A DNA stretch of 64,000 bases, from contig JASBNA010000026.1 of NCBI GenBank assembly GCA_038087015.1, forward strand, positions 186,001 through 250,000, in the 5' to 3' direction. Shown here piece by piece: positions 56,042 to 64,000 of this stretch. The DNA comes from Cerrena zonata (lineage: Eukaryota > Basidiomycota > Agaricomycetes > Polyporales > Cerrenaceae). The notes under the pieces were generated by a model, which was not told where the DNA came from, searched no databases, and saw nothing but the letters and a program-made list of their open reading frames with translations. Each line of letters starts with the position of its first letter. The first letter of the stretch is position 1. Position numbers and translations under genes: made by a program.

Positions 56042-56863
56042 CTTAACCACTACATGCAGCCGCAATCAAACCCAGCATACCAATCCCCTGTCAAGAACAC
56101 GCCAAGCCGATTCAACTTTGATGACGATGAACCAATTGACATTCCCCTCACCGAAGAACTCGATAACTATCTCAAAAGTCGACCACTCACTTTCAAAAAC
56201 TCCCCACATCCGCTACATCAGGAAAAGTGCATTTTGATCTGAGAGCGTCTGAGGAGTCCTGAGAACACGCTCTCAGACGCGCTCAGGAGCCTCAGATGCT
56301 TCAGCCTCAGAGATTACAAAAGCGCGCTTTCAGAGGTCAAAAGCCGACCACGAAAACACAACCTCCCTCACATTGAATATTCACCAAAACTTTGCTATAT
56401 ACACCCATAGACTACAGGATTCATATTCTTCAAAAATAATTTGAGTCTCTTTGGTCGCTGTAGTCTCATAACTGTTTTCCTTGGGCGGCTAAAAGCATCT
56501 CAGTACTCTCAGACCTCAGGAGTACGCAGAAAAGCTGATGTAGCATGGTGGCGCACTCACCAGCAGACTTATCCGAATGTTGCTCGTTTTGCACGGGACA
56601 TCCTGACAATTCCAGGTATTTCCGTATTCATATTCCTTTCCCATAGTACTACTAACTTGTTTTTTTGTCATATTTTAGGGTCAGCCGTAGCCGTTGAACG
56701 TGTATTTAGTGGCGGACGTGATACAATTTCATTGCGTCGTGCAAGCCTCAAGCCGGAGACAATCCGTAGGCTCATGTTTGTGAAACATCATCTGCTTCTA
56801 ACACGTCGGGCCTTAGAACGGAAGGAGAAGGAGTGGATAAACATAGATAGAACTTTCTCATAG
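56042..56863 (+). pseudogene. hAT transposase C-terminal part, interrupted by a family D MITE
   Basis: Before the MITE the frame reads DIPLTEELDNYLKSRPLTF. After it come AWWRTHQQTYPNVARFARDI, an intron at 56616-56678, and then SAVAVERVFSGGRDTISLRR with LKPETIRRLMFVKHHLL. This is the hAT dimerisation domain (family pattern DxLxWWxxxxxxYPxLxxxARDxLxIPxSSxxxERxFSxxG). Here the expected SxxSER is SAVAVER. Taking out the MITE and one TA joins KNSPHPL directly to AWWRTHQ. The N-terminal zinc finger and catalytic DDE part were not found upstream, so the copy is truncated as well as interrupted. Confidence 0.8.
56216..56540 (+). mobile_element. MITE family D, copy 4 (325 bp), inside the hAT gene, TA duplication
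   Basis: The ends are CATCAGG and GCTGATG. TA lies directly on both sides (56214-56215, 56541-56542), and the host reading frame is intact once one TA is removed, which fixes both the insertion site and the target-site duplication. Confidence 0.9.
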
Positions 56864-58102
56864 GTACAGAATCTATGCATGCCAGTGTAGCGTATTACTG
56901 CTGTATGTACGTGTACGGGTGGATTACAGCTCGTAGCGTATACGGATACGACCCGTTTGCTTACATAATAGATACTGGCTGTATCCGTATCATGCCCGTA
57001 TTTTTACAGGCCGTTCACGTATACTGTACGATCCGAGCCCTAGTGCGGACTAACTGTTGGTGAGGTGAAACGGAAAATGTTCTAATAGATAACCGATCCT
57101 TTGGGATCGGAATTGCCACGCTGGCAAGTTACCAACAATCCCCTCTTACCCTTCCCTCAGTGTGCCCTCGACCATTGATCTCCTCTTTTTTTTTTTTTTT
57201 GCAGAGTCGCCTTTGTTTACGAAGGCCTCTGTTCTCAACACCGACCTCTCATACAGCACGAGATCACAACAACTCGATATTTTGACCTGTCTGTTTTAAC
57301 TTTACCCAACCCAATGCATGACCAGAAAGTCTAGCTACGTATCCCCCTGACCTATTTCTTCCATCAACTTGCAACTTTATCTCAATCCAAAGCTCTCTCC
57401 AATCTCATTCTGTACCCTCCTCAGGCTTTCCCCCCTCATATAAGGTAGGCTTCTCTTCCTTGTTACCATTCTATTCCCTGCTTCCAACTTATCACGTTGA
57501 CTTCTTGCTCTTTGTGTATAAATATCCCTAACCGTAACTTGCACAACTGCGTTATACAACGTTATTTCTCCTGGCACTAGAGTTGTCTTTGTTTATCGAA
57601 GGCCTCTGTATAGTCCAGTCTCTTCTATCAAGCATTGTTCATATTCATCTGCACACTCTATGTTTTACATATCCCCACCTTACTTCTCAATTTCTTTACA
57701 TATCATCACCATCATTACTCCAGCTCATCTATCATATCATTGCACCTCTCCGTGCTGCAGCAGACACAGCCTGGCTGCTCGCCATCTCAGCTCTTGTTCG
57801 AAGGCCAGCCCCACTATTAATCTCTACTCTTGGGCCTCTCTGACATATATCCTCTCCTAAATGCGAGACGTTTCCCTGTCAGCAAAACTTCCCTATTTTC
57901 CCCAGATTCAACGTACCTGTCTCGCTCTCTTTCCCTTTCACAAACCCTACTGTCCGACACCCTTATCAGCTCTAGCATAATACGACTAGAAGCTTTACTT
58001 ACCCCTCAAACCGGTCTTCCTGCTCTCTCGCTTATTTCTTGTACACCCTCTCCCCCCACTCTCTAACCAATCATGTAAGTATCTATTTGCACTTTTCGAA
58101 CC
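56864..58102. other. Gene-poor, pyrimidine-rich stretch with two copies of a GTCGCCTTTGTTTAC motif
   Basis: AGTCGCCTTTGTTTAC and GAAGGCCTCTG occur at 57204-57231, and GTTGTCTTTGTTTATCGAAG at 57580-57600. The same motif recurs inverted at 61085, 63505, 63645 and 63790. A 14-base T run precedes the first. Plus-strand frames near 57583-58066 are Ser/Leu/Pro-rich and probably reflect the pyrimidine bias. Confidence 0.4.
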
Positions 58103-59651
58103 TCACTCACCCTCTTCGAGATCGTCTTCGTCTCCACCGAACTCACCATCGTCCCCACCATTCGACCCATTCGACCCTAACTCCCCATTACCTTTCCCAA
58201 ACTCCTCTTCGTCCTCCCCGTCCCCACCTAAGTCTTCGGCGTCCTGCTCCTCCTCTTCCTCGTCGCCATACAAATCCCCTAACCCTAACCATGCCTCCTC
58301 TATCATCTCCTGCCGCTCCAGGATAATTTCTGGCGGCACACGAGCTCCTCAATCATGGGAACCAAGAATTGTTGTCGCTCTTTCCTTCCAAGTTTCATGC
58401 AACTCAGTTTCATCACCCAATCCCATTGCTACTAGGCTATCTGCGCATCGGAGTCAGTCTAATGTTAAGTTTGAAAAGCATAATGCCATTTCTTACTATC
58501 ATCTAGCTTCAGCTTTCGCAGAAGCAAGCGGTACGTGCTGACTGCTCTCTTGTATGCCCTTTTTCCAATTTTCCGCTGCCTTTTAGCGCGTCTCCCACTT
58601 TCCTGGACTTCCTGCACAAATCGCGCAGAATAACCTGCCCGCTTCTCTCTCGCCAAATCACCCTCACTGACTGCAAATACCTTAGCAGTGATTCGTTCCA
58701 TCTCATGTTCCACCTTCGAGCTGACTGCCACCTTCTCGGAGCTCAACCCCCTTATTCTTCTACCACTCTCATCATGAGCGCAAAGACGATTCAGTTGACG
58801 AAGCGTTAGGCAGTCAAAATGGTAGTAAGTGACATCCAACTTCCCTGTAGCCACCTGAGAGGTCGTTGTCAACCTCGGTCTATCCAAATTCGCACTATAA
58901 CTCACCTCTCCAACCTTCTTGATCCTGGCCGCATACGGCCTTGCCATCATCAAGTCATCCGCTTTGTATTCTCATGAAATATTCAGATCAGCTAATCTTC
59001 TCTTTTTTCAACCGAAACCACTTACTTGTTTCTGCAATGCAACATCGTGAACGACAACGTCCTTTCTTCACCTCCTTTCCTATCTCCAGCTTGTTGACTG
59101 TACTCAAGCTCCTGACGCAACACACGGTATGATTCTTTAAGTCTAGCCTTGTGTCTCGCCTTCTCTTTCGGAGCCATACCTGCAGTTTCCTGCAACTTCT
59201 GAAGATGGCGCTCGGCCCTGTCATCTGCATTCAGGTTCGTCTATACATTGTCAATATATGTATCGTCTTTAAGTATGTCGAACCTCACCCTACGCTCCAC
59301 TCGTCTACCCACTCTAAGCTCCATTGTATCGAGGACAGACGATATGTTGTACCTCGCATCCTCCCTAGCCTTTACTCTGATGATTGCCTCATCAACCAAC
59401 CTGGCTGACGCGTCCTCCCTTTCGGCAATATTCGATGTCCCCCTTGCATCTTTGGAACTTCCAACTTCTGGTCGCATCTTCTGGGCTATCGTCTGATAGG
59501 TCTCACGCACAGCATGAGAAACCTGATTCATATTGACATCCCAGTTACTTGACGTATGCAACCTGTTGTCCTGCAGCTGCCACTCTCTTTTAGAGATAAT
59601 AACATTGTAACTTCTTTCTTGCGCATCTTTTGTCTCTGCCCTCATAATCAA
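58103..59651 (-). CDS. Unrecognised multi-exon protein with acidic C-terminus
   Basis: The minus strand reads MRAETKDAQERSYNVIISKR from about 59645. It continues across an intron (donor near 59300, acceptor GAATGCAG near 59235) to RAERHLQKLQETAGMAPKEK and ESYRVLRQELEYSQQ, and across a second intron (about 59036-58973) to ARPYAARIKKVGEVSYSANL, HFDCLTLRQLNRLCAHDESG and a basic RRAKRQRKIGKRAYKRAV stretch. A last exon ends in an acidic tail (DEEEEEQDAED). A stop near 58350 lies in frame before that tail, so an extra intron or a mutation is present. Predicted features are charged helices and a likely nuclear signal; no domain was recognised. The true start may lie in an upstream exon, because a CCTTTTGCAG acceptor precedes the first Met. 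Confidence 0.5.
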
Positions 59652-60114
59652 CTCATAATCTGCAAAGGATCAGGTTAGGTTAGGTCAGGTTAGGTTAGGT
59701 TATGTCGATCCTGCGCGTATAAAAATAGATATCCAACAACATCCCCAGTGATGTGCAACCTCAATTACTTGAGGTCCATCTTGGCCTATCGTTTTTAATA
59801 TCTTATCTTGTCTCATTCTCACCAACACCCGACCATTCAAATTCTTAATAGCACCTTAACCGTGTATAGATTGAATTGGCAATGATCCCCCAAAACCACT
59901 GTATTAGTACCATACATATATACATTATCAAGAAAATAAAATCAAGCTACGTAGAGTGTGCAATAACGTTCGTTACAAATCTGATTTGACCAGCGCAAGA
60001 ATTCCGTGATCCAGTAGTGTAGTGTCTATTAACATTTCGATAAATCAAAAAAGCGCAGCCGCGGTGACAAGATATGAGGTCAGAGGAGAGCCAACAAGAA
60101 AGTGACATGCTCTC
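59652..60114. repeat. GGTTA pentamer microsatellite and intergenic sequence
   Basis: Near-perfect tandem AGGTT units lie at 59672-59701. This is a pentamer and not the fungal telomere hexamer. The rest of the interval shows nothing. Confidence 0.6.
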
Positions 60115-61135
60115 CTAAACCGCCGCGACTTCTGCATCCTCGGTCACTTGTTTCAAGAGGCTGAAAAGTTCCTCAACCTCTCTCTCCAGTTTGTCGGCGT
60201 TATCGAGCATCCTGTCAAGAGCGGGCCCCATCTCTGGCCAGTCTGCTACCTCTAACAGACCACCAATCTCGCAGGATTTCGCCACTGTGCGCGTCGCATC
60301 TGCTGCCCACTTGAGATAGCTGATCGCATGTCGGGTATCCCCGTTACTTAACGGCCTAGTTAAGTTTGCGACGTGGCTTTTGGCCTCATTGGCAAAAGCA
60401 AGCGTCTTGTCACATAGCCTTGTTGTTGCGAGCCACAAGGCGTACCTCTCCTTCTCCAGTTGTCCTGGAATAATCGTTAACATAATGGACCGTCACATTA
60501 AGCTGTCGCTCCACTCACCACTACGCATGCTGCGCTTGGGCTGATAGCTCCTCCACAATTGTTCTGGGCATCCACAGTCAGTATTCCTATTTCCATTGCC
60601 ATTAACATTTCCATGACTTACCGAACCTGCGATTGTTCATGAGAACCTGCGTTTCGAAATTTTCATTCACCATGAATTTTCCCCATTCACCTAAGGATAA
60701 AGTCAGTCCCTCTCGATGAAGGCAACCAGTCTTGACTCACAGCTCATCACGCTATCTACGTGAACGAGAACCCTTTGTATGTCAGTGTCCAACCCGTGTT
60801 TGCTTTTCCATGTAACCCGCAACTTGCTCAAAAAGGAGGAGTCGTTGGAATTCCACTGCGTCGAATGTAGACGCAATGGAGGCTGCACCAATACTACTTT
60901 TTAGTCCCACCATAAGCACAAATATCAAAGCAGTACGTACCACAAAGAGAGATATATTAATGGGAGGCATATGCGCGCCTTCATCTTGCGACATGAAGTC
61001 GTTGAGTAGCAGATGGAAAGTGGAGGAGACCATCGTAAGCTGTAATAGTTCTCAGCCTCACTCCACAGCAATGCAATCAGCTCAGAGGCCTCTGTAAACA
61101 AAGGCGACTCCAAACATGGACACGGAGACTGAGAG
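60115..61135 (-). CDS. Unrecognised protein, paralogue 1 of a tandem pair
   Basis: Exons on the minus strand include FMSQDEGAHMPPINISLFV (about 60995-60940), FLSKLRVTWKSK with RVLVHVDSVMSCE (about 60840-60740), WGKFMVNENFETQVLMNNRR (about 60690-60630), and a final exon 60464-60115 (GQLEKERYALWLATTRLCDK, ATRTVAKSCEIGG, ending LKQVTEDAEVAAV). Each has a counterpart in the same order in the gene at 62529-63500. The final exon is a helical, heptad-rich domain of about 115 residues. No known domain was recognised and no signal peptide is visible. The 5' end is uncertain: the frame upstream of MSQDEG reads TEASELIALLWSE. A TATA box with a conserved upstream block lies at 61212. The gene appears intact. 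Confidence 0.55.
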
Positions 61136-61210
61136 TGATCACATACGTTATGTTGCGGGTCAAGGCGACCAGCGTAGTTGGGGATGGAAGCTGGGTTGGA
61201 CCGTCCTCGA

Positions 61211-61232
61211 ACTATATACGACCGGCGCCTCT
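61211..61232 (-). promoter_or_regulatory. TATA box with GGCGCCGG block, paralogue 1
   Basis: On the minus strand AAAGAGGCGCCGGTCGTATA is followed by TAG. The same arrangement precedes paralogue 2, about 100 bases before the shared GTCGCCTTTGTTTACAG motif. Confidence 0.5.
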
Positions 61233-61362
61233 TTCCGCTGCCGGATCACGCTCTCCGATTTCAAGATCTCAGATCTCTAAAGATCTTCATGTGGGTCGAT
61301 TAGGCTAATATGCTGTACACTTTGATTGTTCCAAAGAACAATCAAGCGTACATTCTATCTTA

Positions 61363-62044
61363 CTATCGCACCTGGGGAGTTTGAACGCTCCCCACTGGTA
61401 CGCCTCGGGTTCTATCCAAACTCAATGGTTTTTCGCCATTTTTTCACTGTTGTATAGCTGTGTATTTTGGCTATAAGCCCCAAAAGTCCGCTGAAAAAAA
61501 GAAAGGGAACTGAATGCCTCGGCACGATTTTGATGTGGAGGGCTTGAAAGTGGTAGAGTTTGAACGCGAGGTCACAGATCAGTCACGGGCGGGTAACGTC
61601 GGCATCAGTCGGCATGCACCTTTGTCAAGCATAACTTGGTGAGTTTGACAAGAGCGTGTGAACACCATTGTAGTAGCTCATGTCACATTTGCATGAACAC
61701 TCGGAAGATAAGTTAACTCTACTCCGACCTCTACTGTGATCGTAGAATCAGACTACTAGAGTATGCTATAAATATATATCTCTATCTTATCTGCCCATTT
61801 GAGGAGGATCCGTCGAGGCATTCGCCAGCGATCTACTAAGATCTGCTTGAAGATGAGGCTGCACATCGCCATATTGTCCTCTGGCACATGCAATTCTGGA
61901 CGGTTTCGTCTGAAAATTGGAAGAATGCATGTAATAGTATCTAGCTACAATATCATACCATACTGGATTTTAATTCTGAGTGGAAAGTGTCTAACCCATA
62001 GAGTTTGACAAAACGGCGTCTGTCAAACTCCCCAGGTGCGATAG
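61363..62044. mobile_element. TIR element family F, complete copy (682 bp)
   Basis: CTATCGCACCTGGGGAGTTT at the left and AAACTCCCCAGGTGCGATAG at the right are exact inverses. TA flanks both ends (61361-61362, 62045-62046). The interior has further AGAGTTTGA repeats (61555, 61635, 61999) and no transposase frame. A diverged copy is at 38300. Confidence 0.85.
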
Positions 62045-62528
62045 TAAGCAATTCAGTACTTACATTCGGTACTGTATCAAATTTTCTTAATATCATCCGC
62101 CTTTCACAACCCTGCTAACTCTCGGACCCTAACCATATTTAACATTAAGACCGTATATTTGCACCTAATACAATCCCAAGAAAACGATCATATTAACATT
62201 ACAGCGGTTCGCGCTATCAAGAAAGTATAATCTGGTAGCAATCATCAAGCGCGTATGCCAAGAAAGCTAAAGAGTCAAACTCATGTCCGTAACGGCTCCA
62301 ATCCCAAAGACAAATTCAAGAAGCATAGGAGAGGTTTCTCCATACAAAGTCCTTTAAAGCAAGAAATGAAAGCAGCAGATTTCCGTCCACAACCAGTCCA
62401 ATAGAGCAAGGAAAAAAACGTATCGACAGAGGTACGTCCATAAACAGTCCAATAAACCAAGAGTGAGAAATGCATCGAAGGAGATGGCCAGAGGTTCTGT
62501 CAGTCACCTCTATTCGTCTGGTTGCCCC
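62045..62528. other. Intergenic, nothing recognised
   Basis: No feature was recognised between the TIR element and the next gene. Confidence 0.4.
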
Positions 62529-63500
62529 TTAGTTCCACATCCCCTCCACTTCCTTTTCCTTTTCAACCAGAAGTCTGAGGAGCGAAGTAGCCTCCACGCG
62601 CACTTGCTCTCCCTTCCTCTGCACCTTGTCCAATAATGGGATCAGCTCACCATTACCCTCTGCCTCCGCTTGAGCTCCAGGCTCGACATCTTCTGCGACT
62701 GTTGTTGTCACACTTACCGCCCACTTTAGCAAGCTGAGGGCATGGCGAGCATCTTCTTCTGACCACGGGATCCTCAAGGCCAGGATATGGTTCCTAACAC
62801 GGACGACGAAATCCAGCACCTTCTCCGTCAGGCGCAAGACCGCAATCCATACTCCGAATCTCTCCATCTCGGTGTCCGCTATAATAAATATTACTCTATA
62901 TCAAGGAGCCTATTTGTAAATTTCTATTCTACTCACCGCTCGTTCGATCTGTAGCTCGGTAGTCGGCCCATTTTTGCCCTAGCCCAACACTTGTCAATAT
63001 CTGTATGAACCTCGAAATGTTGAACTTACGGAATGCAGGGTTGTTCATCCAAACCTGGCTCATGAACCGCTCCTCGACCAAGAATGCTCCCCAGCCACCT
63101 ATCAACTATGTTAACCACATAAATGAATGCGCAACGCCTTCACACTCACATTTCATCTCGCTATCAATGTATACGCTTACCCATTCTGCTTTACTAATAT
63201 ACGTGCTTGCTCCACCCCACGTAATGCGTTTCCTGGTCAAAAAATTTGAATCCTCCGCCCTCGCCGCATCTTCATTCTTCCCCAATGGAGGCTGCCACAA
63301 GCACCATGTCCGCTAGTGTCTTAACCCTGAATCTACACCTAACAAGTGTACCCACCACAAAGTCCCACATATTTACGGGAGGCAGATGCGGTCCTTCCTC
63401 CTGGGACATCCCGAAGTTCAAATTGATACGGAAGTCGCGAGGTTCAATAATCACTGTACATTCAAGTAGTCAGCACACTTGCCGCAGTACACTGAGCTCA
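62529..63500 (-). CDS. Unrecognised protein, paralogue 2 of a tandem pair
   Basis: Exons on the minus strand include FGMSQEEGPHLPPVNMWDFV (about 63420-63360), NFLTRKRITWGGAS with WVSVYIDSEMKCE (about 63255-63150), WGAFLVEERFMSQVWMNNPA (about 63095-63035), a short exon with LGQKWADYRATDRT, and a final exon 62879-62529 (MERFGVWIAVLRLTEKVLDF, ALSLLKWAVSVTTTVAED, ending VEKEKEVEGMWN). The MSQ(D/E)EG-H-PP-N block, the W-FxV-F--QVxMNN block and the final helical domain are shared with paralogue 1, so the two arose by duplication of a whole gene. Function is unknown. Introns have normal limits (for example GTGAGTAGAA to ATTATAG, about 62936-62880). The gene appears intact. Confidence 0.55.
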
Positions 63501-63506
63501 GAGGCG

Positions 63507-63800
63507 TCTGTAAACAAAGGCGACTCCGAACACAGGTAGTTCAATCAACGAAAAGGACTTACTGTCTTGCAAATATCGCTCGTCTCGGTATATGCTAATG
63601 CGAATCCGTCGTTAGCACCTAACCGTACAATAACCTATCGCCCGGAGGCCTCTGTAGACAAAGGCGACTCCGAACGCAGGCAGTTCCATTAACGACGAAG
63701 ACTTACTGTCTTGCGAATGAAGGTTGTCTTGGCGTATCCTAAGGCACATCCATCGTTAGAACATCAGCATACAATAAACTTATCGTTCGGAGGCCTCTGT
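63507..63800 (-). repeat. 145-bp tandem repeat with splice-site signals upstream of paralogue 2
   Basis: Three acceptor-like sites GTCGCCTTTGTYWACAG|AGGC lie exactly 145 bases apart (boundaries at 63796, 63651 and 63506). Each of the two repeats also holds TTGCRAGACA|GTAAGTC donors (63706, 63563), which would define exons of 90 and 88 bases and introns of 55 and 57. All frames of the first putative exon have stops, so if spliced these are 5'-UTR exons. Confidence 0.6.
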
Positions 63801-63924
63801 TAACAAAGGCGACTCCAAACGAAGGGAGATATGTTGTCAGGCACCACTCACCTCACGTTGCTGCCCAGGGTTACACCGGTGTAGAGTCAAGCTGAAGAGT
63901 TTGCCGTCGGGCGCACTCCGAAAT

Positions 63925-63950
63925 CAGCTATATAGCTCCGGCGCCTCTTC
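63925..63950 (-). promoter_or_regulatory. TATA box with GGCGCCGG block, paralogue 2
   Basis: On the minus strand GAAGAGGCGCCGGAGCTATA is followed by TAG. It matches the block at 61211-61232 in both sequence and position relative to the gene. The sequence to the window end shows nothing further. Confidence 0.5.
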
Positions 63951-64000
63951 CGAGAACGTTTGATCGACGGGGAGGGGGCCCATGGGTCCGGAACCATGGG

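Noticed and set aside
59672..59701. GGTTA-rich tandem run as an interstitial telomere
   Set aside because: The unit is a pentamer with interruptions, not TTAGGG, so it is better called a microsatellite.

Overview
The window looks like a repeat-rich stretch of a basidiomycete (probably Agaricomycete) nuclear genome. The evidence is consistent: introns are about 45-65 bases long with GTRNGT donors, CTRAY-like branch sites and YAG acceptors; there are F-box/LRR-type genes; and there are relics of gene families I know from mushroom-forming fungi (OrsD/DUF3505 proteins, DUF6532-like proteins, an Ulp1-like protease beside a large transposon-associated protein, Helitron and hAT genes, a TET/JBP-like dioxygenase). 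There are no operons, no bacterial-type signals and no CRISPR array. All family calls come from reading the sequence; no search was run.

Layout. 1-3.7 kb: the 3' part of an OrsD-like gene, open at the left edge. 4.4-5.0 kb: one copy of a 560-bp repeat whose inverted copy lies at 53.2-53.7 kb. 7.4-13.6 kb: a nest of terminal-inverted-repeat (TIR) elements containing a fatty acid synthase alpha-subunit (FAS2) pseudogene. 13.8-16.2 kb: one F-box-like gene and one F-box-like remnant. 16.6-18.4 kb: unrecognised coding exons. 18.5-23.9 kb: two inverted copies of a tRNA-containing TIR element flank a TE-like gene, which is itself bracketed by 129-bp direct repeats. 25.2-26.5 kb: an apparently intact short-chain dehydrogenase/reductase, the clearest ordinary gene here. 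27.7-29.5 kb: a truncated acidic-protein gene and a mariner-type MITE. 32.4-35.3 kb: a DUF6532-like gene split by a MITE and a truncated membrane-anchored aspartic protease pseudogene. 38.3-41.2 kb: LINE fragments. 43.6-47.1 kb: a nine-copy palindrome array followed by a TET/JBP-like gene carrying an intron-like CACTA MITE. 47.2-51.1 kb: a minus-strand transposon gene pair (Ulp1-like protease plus large TE protein), broken by a MITE. 54.0-56.9 kb: Helitron and hAT transposase relics. 58.1-63.9 kb: three minus-strand multi-exon genes, two of them paralogues with matching promoters.

How it fits together. Most coding sequence is transposon-derived. At least seven non-autonomous element families can be delimited, several with clear target-site duplications (TA or CCT), and they interrupt one another and neighbouring genes. 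The most unusual features are: (i) TIR elements with internal tRNA-like Pol III boxes, (ii) a CACTA MITE in an exon that carries an in-frame pair of splice sites, (iii) the array of 25-base palindromes upstream of that same gene, and (iv) a 145-bp tandem repeat with splice signals in front of one of the two paralogues. Exon limits are hand-read and approximate unless given exactly.
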